A stretch of DNA of 64,000 nucleotides from Burkholderiales bacterium (GTDB taxonomy: Bacteria; Pseudomonadota; Gammaproteobacteria; Burkholderiales; Burkholderiaceae_C): positions 1 through 64,000 of the forward strand of contig JAGWTP010000005.1 of assembly GCA_028868895.1 (NCBI GenBank). Reading direction: 5' to 3'. The translations under genes were made by a program, and so were the position numbers. This document shows positions 52,112 through 59,361 of the stretch, in pieces. The notes beneath the pieces are model-generated. The model had not been told where the DNA came from and did not search any database. It saw only the letters and a program-made list of their open reading frames with translations. Position 1 is the first letter of the stretch; the number at the start of each line of letters is the position of its first letter.

Positions 52112-52894
52112 TCAATCCGCCGACGGATCGATCTCGTCGTTGACGTCGACCAGCGCGTAGCCCGCGGGCACCGGCGGCAGCGCGCCTGGCCGTGCCGGCG
52201 CAGCGCCATCGACCGCCCGGTCGACGGCATCGAGGCGAAACACCTCGACCGGCGTGCCGTCGGCGTCGACGATCGCGACCGGCAGGCCCCACGCCGCCGA
52301 CCAGCACACCAGCGTGCGGCGCGGCTGCGACTGCGTGCGCAGCAGTGCGCGCCAGGTGCAGCCCTGGGCCTGGATGCCCGGCGGCGCATCGACGGCCTCG
52401 ATCCGGTACGGCTCCTTCGGCGGCTCGACCACATGCGCCAGGCCGAAGGCGTCGGCATAGACGCCGATGCGGTGCAGGTTGGTGCGCGAAACGTCGGCGG
52501 CGATCCGGCGCCGGTGGTCGAGCAGCCGGTAGCGGGTCTCGCCGCCGGCGGTGGTGACGCCGAACAGGTCGATCGCCGCGTCGGTGCGACGGTGCAGGTA
52601 GCCCGTGCCGGCGCGCCAGGCCTCGAGCACGTGGCGCGTGCCCCGGCCGTCGACGTAGTGGGCCCGGAAGTGCACGTCGGCCGGCGCGGCGTCGACCGCA
52701 AAGGCCTGCGCCCAGAGCATCGGCGCGGCGGCGGCCTTCGGCTTCGAGGCCGCCACCGGCGGCGCCGCCGATGCGGCCATGGCGGTCATCGCCAAGGTCA
52801 CCGCCGCAGTCACCGAAGCCACGGTGGTCACGCCAAGCGTGGCCCCGCGTGCGGCGCCGCCCGGCATGCCGCCGGCGCGCCGAACGCTCTTCAT
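52112..52894 (-). CDS. Secreted hypothetical protein coupled to the phosphatase gene
   Basis: Signal-peptide-like N-terminus (VTLAMTAMAASAA); 4-bp ATGA overlap with the upstream phosphatase CDS. Confidence 0.7.
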   Translation of the reverse strand: MKSVRRAGGMPGGAARGATLGVTTVASVTAAVTLAMTAMAASAAPPVAASKPKAAAAPMLWAQAFAVDAAPADVHFRAHYVDGRGTRHVLEAWRAGTGYLHRRTDAAIDLFGVTTAGGETRYRLLDHRRRIAADVSRTNLHRIGVYADAFGLAHVVEPPKEPYRIEAVDAPPGIQAQGCTWRALLRTQSQPRRTLVCWSAAWGLPVAIVDADGTPVEVFRLDAVDRAVDGAAPARPGALPPVPAGYALVDVNDEIDPSAD

Positions 52895-54939
52895 TGCCGC
52901 ACCGCCTTGGCCTTGTCGAAGTAGGTGTAGCTCTTGCCGTCGGGCGCGTTCAGCACCTTGGTGGACAGCGTGAAGTGGTAGCTCGTGCGCGCAGCGTCGA
53001 CGCTGCCGCCGGCCGGGTCGGAGGGGTTCAGCACGGTCAGGCCGCCGACCACCGAGCTCGCCACCGAGCCGGCACTCACGCTGCCCGCATCGCAGTTCTT
53101 GCCGGCGGACTGCAGCGCTTCGAGCAGCGGGCGGCCGTCGGCGCCGGGCAGGCTCAGGCCGAGGATGGCCGCGGCGGTGGGCGCCACGTCGACATTGCCC
53201 GACGGGCACACGTCGAGGTAGCCGGCCTTGAAGTCCGGGCCGGCCGCGAACAGGCTGTTGTGCACGTCGCGCACGCCGAACGAGCCGTGCATGCCGCGGT
53301 TGTTGAAGAAGCTCTCGTACTCGGTGCCGGGCAGGCCGGGGTTGCCGGCGGTGACGGCGTTCTCGTCGTCGTCGAAGCTGACCATCAGGTCGGGGTTGCG
53401 CAGCGTGGTGCCGGCACCCTCGGTGCGGATCAGCGTCATCGGCAAGGTGCCGGGCACGGCGCCGTAGCGGCTGGCGACGAAGACCGCGCCGTATTGCTTG
53501 CGGCTTTGCAGCGCCTTGACGATCGCGGCCAGGCGCGCCGGGTCGTGGTCGGGCAGGTAGACGTAGTCGGAGCCACCGTTGGCGGCGATCACGGTGGCGT
53601 CGGCCGGCAGCGCGGCCGGGATCGCGTAGCTGCGGGTCGAGTACTTCTGCCCCACCTTGCCGCAGACCGAGCCGTCGGCGTCGACCTGGTCCGGGTAGGT
53701 CTTGCTGCCGTCGGCCTTGATGCCACCGAGCACCGGGTCGTAGGCGCAGCCGCCGCCGTCGTACACGTGGGCGATGCCGGCCTTCGTGAGCAGGTCGGCG
53801 GTGCGCGTGTCGCCCGACACCGAGTAGCCGCTCGGGTCGACCGCGCCGACCGCGCCGCTGCCGTCGGCCGCGCCGGTCAGGCCGCGCAGCGGGAAGAACG
53901 CCGGGTCGCCCGCGACCGTGGTGTGGCCGTGGTCGGAGACCACGATCACGTCGGTGCGGTCCTGCAGGCCCAGCGCCTTGAGCTGCGCCATCAGCTTGCC
54001 GAGCAGCTTGTCCTGGCTGCTCAGCGCCGACAGGTAGGCCGGCGCGCCGGGGCCGTAGTTGTGCTCGGTGCTGTCGGGGTTGCGGAACCACACCAGCGAC
54101 AGGTCCGGGTCCTTCTTCGGCAGGATGTAGTTCAGGTACACGTCCATCATGTATTCGTTGGCCGTGTTGTAGGGCGAGCCCTGCAGGCTGCGCGGGTCCT
54201 TGCTCACGCCGTCGGCCAGGTTCACGAACGCCGTGCCGGTGGCCGCGGTCGGGTCGCCGTTGGTGGCGCTCAGCGCGAGGGCGCTGCCGTAGTTCACGGT
54301 GCTGAGCTTGGGCAGCACGTAGCCGGCGCCTTGCAGGTCTTTGGCGAACGCCAGCGGGAACGCGAACTTCTCGTCGAAGATCACGCCCTTGGCGGTGCCG
54401 TTGGCGGTGTCGGCCGCGTAGTCGGCGTAGTCCTGGATGAACGCGGCGCCCGACTTGCCGACCGCCGCAGTGGTCAGCCCTGCGGCCTGCGCGGCCTGGA
54501 ACAGCGAACCCACGAGATACAGCTTGTTGGCGTAGTAGGCGTTGAGCGCGTTCAGCACGCCGTAGTCTTCGGTGAAGACGGGGTTGTTGAAGTTCAGCGT
54601 GTTGCCGGCCGAGTCCTTGCCACTCGGGCCGCTCTGGTACAGCGTGTTGCCGTAGAAGCCGTGCGTGCCGGGGTAGGCGCCGGTGGCGAACGCCGAGGCG
54701 TTCATCATCGTGAAGGTCGGGAACACCGCGTGGTTGTCGCTGAAGTTCACGCCCTGGCTGTCGCGCAGTGCGGCCAGGTTCGGCGTGTTGGCGGCGTTCA
54801 CCGAGTCCGGGCGCAACCCGTCCCAGACGAAGATGATGACCTTCTTCTTCGCCGCCACCGGGGCTTTGGTGTCCGATGAGCCGAGGGCGCACGCCGACAG
54901 CAGCGCCACGGCGCTCAATACGATCAGGGGTCTTTTCAT
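52891..54939 (-). CDS. Alkaline-phosphatase-superfamily / type I phosphodiesterase-like lipoprotein
   Basis: Lipobox-like LLSACALG; VIIFVWDGLRPDSVN, HAVFPTFTMMNASAFATGAYPGTHGFYGN, DVIVVSDHGHTT. Confidence 0.88.
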   Translation of the reverse strand: MKRPLIVLSAVALLSACALGSSDTKAPVAAKKKVIIFVWDGLRPDSVNAANTPNLAALRDSQGVNFSDNHAVFPTFTMMNASAFATGAYPGTHGFYGNTLYQSGPSGKDSAGNTLNFNNPVFTEDYGVLNALNAYYANKLYLVGSLFQAAQAAGLTTAAVGKSGAAFIQDYADYAADTANGTAKGVIFDEKFAFPLAFAKDLQGAGYVLPKLSTVNYGSALALSATNGDPTAATGTAFVNLADGVSKDPRSLQGSPYNTANEYMMDVYLNYILPKKDPDLSLVWFRNPDSTEHNYGPGAPAYLSALSSQDKLLGKLMAQLKALGLQDRTDVIVVSDHGHTTVAGDPAFFPLRGLTGAADGSGAVGAVDPSGYSVSGDTRTADLLTKAGIAHVYDGGGCAYDPVLGGIKADGSKTYPDQVDADGSVCGKVGQKYSTRSYAIPAALPADATVIAANGGSDYVYLPDHDPARLAAIVKALQSRKQYGAVFVASRYGAVPGTLPMTLIRTEGAGTTLRNPDLMVSFDDDENAVTAGNPGLPGTEYESFFNNRGMHGSFGVRDVHNSLFAAGPDFKAGYLDVCPSGNVDVAPTAAAILGLSLPGADGRPLLEALQSAGKNCDAGSVSAGSVASSVVGGLTVLNPSDPAGGSVDAARTSYHFTLSTKVLNAPDGKSYTYFDKAKAVRQ

Positions 54940-54995
54940 GCGAGTCCTTCGAGTTGAATGCTGGGCCGCGTCGTGACGACAACGGCAAGCCTCGC

Positions 54996-55001
54996 ATTAC
55001 A
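54996..55001 (-). promoter_or_regulatory. Candidate -10 (TGTAAT) of the phosphatase gene
   Basis: 5/6 match, 10 nt downstream of the Pho box on the minus strand. Confidence 0.6.
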
Positions 55002-55011
55002 AGGTGCGAAC

Positions 55012-55029
55012 GCGACAAATTCGTGACAG
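55012..55029 (-). promoter_or_regulatory. Candidate Pho box (CTGTCAC-GAAT-TTGTCGC)
   Basis: Two 7-bp half-sites spaced by 4 nt, about 12/14 to the CTGTCAY repeats. Confidence 0.7.
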
Positions 55030-55182
55030 CACGGCAGGCCATGGTCTGGAGGCTTGCCTGTGGTCACAATCGCAGCCACTCCTCACGTCAGCCGGGAGCG
55101 TCGATGCGCAATGCTGCGAGTGCCGACTCGACTGAACCGCGACCGGCCGTCAAGAATCGACACCACACGAGACGCCTTGCAG

Positions 55183-55845
55183 ATGATGGTTCCTTCGACG
55201 CGCGTCCCGGGCCGCGTCGGCCGCGCCACACGGCGACGCCCTCTGCTGGCAGTCCCGCTGGTCGTGCTTGCGCACCTCGCACTGATCTGGCTGCTCGGCG
55301 GATCGAACGTATGGCGTCCGCGTGACATTGCACCGACGCAAGCGCCGCGGCGCGTCAGCTTGCGCTTGATCGCGCCGGCCTTGCCCGCCCCACCCAGGAC
55401 CGCGCCGCAAACGGCAGACTTGATCCCGCCACCCGTACGCGCGCCGTCACGAATCCCCAGGCACACACCGAGGCCGCCGCCCGAACCCCGCGTCGACAGC
55501 CCGCTGGCCGGACGATCGGACGATGCGCCTCCCATGGCGACGATCGACACCGCAAATCGCACCGAGCCGGCCGCGAGTGCACCGATCGCGTTGCCCTCGC
55601 TGCTGGACACCGCCGCCACGCGCCGCGCGATTCGCGCCAGCGCGCGCGAACCCTCGCTCGCGCAACAGATCGCGCGAACCAGCGGCGAGCCGCCGCCCAC
55701 CAGCGCACCGGATCGCCTGGGCAACGCAGTGAAGGCCGCCGGCCGCGGTGACTGCGCGAAGGGCGACTACACCGGCGCCGGCATGGGGTTGCTGAGCTTG
55801 CCGTTTCTCGCCGTGGCGGTGGCCGGCGGCCAGTGCGCGAAGTGA
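55183..55845 (+). CDS. Hypothetical protein: N-terminal TM helix, Pro-rich linker, small C-terminal Cys-containing region
   Basis: VPLVVLAHLALIWLLGG helix, Pro/Arg-rich linker, C-terminus RGDCAKGDYTGAGMGLLSLPFLAVAVAGGQCAK. Start uncertain (ORF from 55054). Confidence 0.6.
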   Translation: MMVPSTRVPGRVGRATRRRPLLAVPLVVLAHLALIWLLGGSNVWRPRDIAPTQAPRRVSLRLIAPALPAPPRTAPQTADLIPPPVRAPSRIPRHTPRPPPEPRVDSPLAGRSDDAPPMATIDTANRTEPAASAPIALPSLLDTAATRRAIRASAREPSLAQQIARTSGEPPPTSAPDRLGNAVKAAGRGDCAKGDYTGAGMGLLSLPFLAVAVAGGQCAK

Positions 55846-55938
55846 TAGCGGCTGGTGCGTGTGCCGATCCTGGCTCGCGGACCTGCACGCCGATGGCTGT
55901 GCGGTGTGTCGACGTGCCGCGTGCCGCGTGCCAGCGCG

Positions 55939-56463
55939 TCAGCGCGCCGGCGCGCCCAGCGCCTGCAGCGCGTCGCCGGTCATGCGGCAGATGCGCCAGT
56001 CGGGCAGCACCGACGCGCCCATGCCTTGATAGAAACGGATCGCGCCTTCGTTCCAGTCGAGCACGCTCCACTCGAAGCGGCCGCAACCGCGCTCGACCGC
56101 CAGCGCGGCGAGCCGGGTCAGCAGCGCCTTGCCGATGCCGCTGCCGCGCTGCTCGGGCTTGACGTACAGGTCTTCGAGGTATAGGCCCGGCTGCGCCAGA
56201 AAGGTCGAGAAATTGGTGAAGAACAGCGCGAACGCCACCACCTCGCCGTGGCCCTTGCCGTCGCCCAGCTCGGCCACCAGCGCCTCGGCCGCGGGCCGTT
56301 CGCCGAACAACTGCGGGCGCAGCTTCTCGGGCGTGACCTGCAGCATCGGGGTCAGGCCCTCGAACTCGGCGAGATCGCGGATCAGCTGGACGATGGCGCC
56401 GACATCGCGCAACTCGGCGCTGCGCAACGTGAAGGGGGGCGGCGCGCTCGTGGAAGGGTTCAT
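55939..56463 (-). CDS. GNAT-family N-acetyltransferase
   Basis: LYLEDLYVKPEQRGSGIGKALLTRLAALAVERGCGRFEWSVLDWNEGAIRFYQGMGA. Confidence 0.92.
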   Translation of the reverse strand: MNPSTSAPPPFTLRSAELRDVGAIVQLIRDLAEFEGLTPMLQVTPEKLRPQLFGERPAAEALVAELGDGKGHGEVVAFALFFTNFSTFLAQPGLYLEDLYVKPEQRGSGIGKALLTRLAALAVERGCGRFEWSVLDWNEGAIRFYQGMGASVLPDWRICRMTGDALQALGAPAR

Positions 56464-56536
56464 GGCGTCGATTCTCCCGCATCGGCTGTCGCGCCTTCGA
56501 CAGCGCGCCGGCACCGCGCCGCGTACAGTGCCGCGC

Positions 56537-57475
56537 ATGAACGTTGAACCCTACACCGTGCGGCGCCCGAGCCGCAGCCGTTATCTGACGCTGCGCGGCC
56601 TGCGCCACCACGTGCTCGAGTGGGGCGACGCCTCCATGGTCACGCCCGAGCGCCCGCCGCTGCTGATGCAGCATGGCTGGATGGACGTGGCGGCATCGTT
56701 CCAGTTCGTCGTCGACGCGCTGCCCACCGACCGCCACGTGCTGGCGTTCGACTGGCGCGGCTTCGGCTTGACCGACACGCCCGCCACCGACTCCTACTGG
56801 CTCCCCGACTACCTCGGCGACCTCGACGCCGCGCTCGACGCGCTGTGCTTCGACGCTGCACCCGAACGGCCGATCGACCTGCTCGGCCACAGCATGGGCG
56901 GCAACGTTGTGATGCTGTACGCCGGCATCCGCCCCGAACGCGTGCGCCGGCTCGTCAACCTCGAAGGCTTCGGCATGCCGGCGACGAAGCCGACGCAGGC
57001 GCCGCGGCGCTACGCACAGTGGCTCGACGAACTCAAGCAACCGGTCGCGCTGCGCGACTACGACAGCCTGGGCGCGGTGGCCGAGCGGCTGCGCAAGACC
57101 AACCCGCGCCTGTCGGCGCCGCGCGCCGCCTGGCTCGCGCAGCACTGGTCGCGCAGGGTCGAGAAGGCAGGCGCCGGCGCCCGCTACGAGATCCTGGGCG
57201 ACCCGGCCCACAAGCGCGCCAGCCCGCTGCTCTACCAGCGCGACGAAGTGCTCGAATGCTGGAAGCTCATCACCGCGCCGCTGCTGTGGGTCGAGGGCGA
57301 CGAGACCGACACCGCTAGGTGGTGGGGCACGCGCTACTCCAAGGCCGAGTTTCACGAGCGGCTGAACGTGGTGCGCAACGTCGAGCGCCACCAGCTCTCT
57401 CCGGCCGGGCACATGCTGCACCACGACCAGCCCGAAGCGCTGGCGCGGCGACTCGAGGCGTTCCTGGCGGTGTAA
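56537..57475 (+). CDS. Alpha/beta-fold hydrolase
   Basis: LLMQHGWMDVAASFQFV, LLGHSMGGNVVMLYAG, and a C-terminal His region (LSPAGHMLHHDQPE). Confidence 0.9.
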   Translation: MNVEPYTVRRPSRSRYLTLRGLRHHVLEWGDASMVTPERPPLLMQHGWMDVAASFQFVVDALPTDRHVLAFDWRGFGLTDTPATDSYWLPDYLGDLDAALDALCFDAAPERPIDLLGHSMGGNVVMLYAGIRPERVRRLVNLEGFGMPATKPTQAPRRYAQWLDELKQPVALRDYDSLGAVAERLRKTNPRLSAPRAAWLAQHWSRRVEKAGAGARYEILGDPAHKRASPLLYQRDEVLECWKLITAPLLWVEGDETDTARWWGTRYSKAEFHERLNVVRNVERHQLSPAGHMLHHDQPEALARRLEAFLAV

Positions 57476-57544
57476 CTTCGGGGCCGGGAGCGCAACGTAA
57501 AATCGCGCCTTTCGAGCCGCGCTCGATCCCCACGAAAGCACCCG

Positions 57545-58649
57545 ATGGACGTCGAACACATCAATGCCATAGGCAACTCCCTGGCCGACCTGACGAAGCG
57601 CACGGTCGACCTCCGGGGGTATCTTTGACTACGACCGGAAAGCCCTGAGGCTGAACGAAGTCGTCGCCGCGCTCGAGAACCCGAAGGTCTGGGACGAACC
57701 CAAGCGCGCGCAGGAGCTGGGGCGCGAGAAGCGCACGCTGGAGACCGTGGTCCAGACCATCGACCACCTGGCCAGCAACCTCGCCGACAACACCGAACTG
57801 TTCGAGATGTCGAAGGAAGAAGGCGACGAGGCCGGCCTGCGCGCGATCGAGGCCGATGCGCAGAAGCTCGAGGCCACGGTCGCGCAGCTCGAGTTCCGCC
57901 GCATGTTCAACAAGCCGGAAGACCCGCTCAACTGCTTCATCGACATCCAGGCCGGCGCCGGCGGCACCGAGGCCTGCGACTGGGCCGCGATGCTGTTGCG
58001 CCAGTACCTGAAGTACGCCGAGCGCAAGGGCTTCAAGTCGACGATGGAAGACGAGTCGGCGGGCGACGTGGCCGGCATCAAGAGTGCCACGATCAAGGTC
58101 GAGGGCGACTACGCTTTCGGCCTGCTGCGCACCGAGACCGGCGTGCATCGCCTGGTGCGCAAGAGCCCGTTCGATTCGGCCGGCGGGCGCCACACCAGCT
58201 TCGCGAGCATCTTCGTCTACCCCGAGGTCGACGATTCGATCGAGATCGACATCAACCCGTCCGACGTGCGCACCGACACCTTCCGCGCCAGTGGCGCCGG
58301 CGGCCAGCACATCAACAAGACCGACTCGGCGGTGCGGCTCACCCACATCCCGACCGGCATCGTCGTGCAGTGCCAGGACGGCCGCAGCCAGCACAGCAAC
58401 CGCGACGTGGCCTGGAAGCGGCTGCGCTCGCGCCTGTACGACTTCGAGATGCGCAAGCGCATGGAAGCGCAGCAAAAACTCGAGGACACCAAGACCGACG
58501 TCGGCTGGGGCCACCAGATCCGCTCCTACGTGCTCGACCAGAGCCGCATCAAGGACCTGCGCACCGGCTACGAGACCAGCAACACGCAGAAGGTGCTCGA
58601 CGGCGACCTCGACCCGTTCATCGAAGCCAGCCTGAAGCAAGGCGTCTGA
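57545..58649 (+). CDS. prfB: Peptide chain release factor 2, expressed by programmed +1 frameshift at CTT-T/GAC (57623-57629)
   Basis: Zero frame [27 protein letters not shown] ends at TGA 57626-57628; frame +1 continues [12 protein letters not shown]... through GGQ ([22 protein letters not shown]). Confidence 0.97.
57623..57629 (+). promoter_or_regulatory. prfB recoding site (GGGGGTATCTTTGAC context)
   Basis: GGGGG Shine-Dalgarno-like tract just upstream of CTT TGA C. Confidence 0.95.
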
Positions 58650-58650
58650 G

Positions 58651-59361
58651 ATGCATGCCTTGTTGTTCGACCTCGACGGCACGCTGATCGACAGCATGCC
58701 GCACCACCAGGACGCCTGGGTGCAGTGGTACGCACGGCGCGGCCTGTCGATGGGCAGCGGCGACTTCTTCTCGGCCACTGCCGGGCGCTCCAACGCCGAG
58801 ATCCTGCTCGACCTGTTCCCGGCCCTGTCGGTGCAGGAGCACGCGGCGATGGCCGACGAGAAGGAGGCGATCTACCGCGAGTTGGCGGCGCCGTCGCTGG
58901 CCCTGATCGGCGGCGCGCGGGCGTTCGTCGAACAGGCGCGCGCCGCCGGGCTGCGCCTGGCGGTGTGCACCGCCTCGACGCTGCCGAACATGGCGCTGGC
59001 GTTCGAGCGGCACGGCATCGATGGCTGGGTCGACACCGTGGTGAGCCCGGCCGACACCCTGTCCGGGCCGGGCGCGGGCGCCAGGGTGCGCGGCAAGCCA
59101 CACCCCGACATCTTTCTCGAAGCGGCGCGGCGCCTGGGCATCTCGCCCGAGCACTGCGTGGTCTTCGAAGACGCGCCGTTGGGCGTCGAGGGCGCACGGC
59201 GCGCCGGCATGCAGGCGGTGGCGTTGACGACCACGCTGCCGGCGCAGGCCTTCGCCGGGTTCGACAACCTGATCGCGGTCGCGCCCGATTTCACGACGCT
59301 CGAACTTTCCGAACTGATCCGCGCGCACCGCGCACACCCCAAGGCACCCCATGATGCGTGA
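58651..59361 (+). CDS. HAD-family phosphatase
   Basis: LLFDLDGTLIDSMPHHQDAW, RGKPHPDIFLEAARRLG, VVFEDAPLGVEGARRAGM. Confidence 0.92.
   Translation: MHALLFDLDGTLIDSMPHHQDAWVQWYARRGLSMGSGDFFSATAGRSNAEILLDLFPALSVQEHAAMADEKEAIYRELAAPSLALIGGARAFVEQARAAGLRLAVCTASTLPNMALAFERHGIDGWVDTVVSPADTLSGPGAGARVRGKPHPDIFLEAARRLGISPEHCVVFEDAPLGVEGARRAGMQAVALTTTLPAQAFAGFDNLIAVAPDFTTLELSELIRAHRAHPKAPHDA

Noticed and set aside
57545-57628. Premature stop in prfB suggesting a pseudogene
   Set aside because: It matches the conserved CTT-TGA-C programmed frameshift site with an upstream G-rich SD-like tract.
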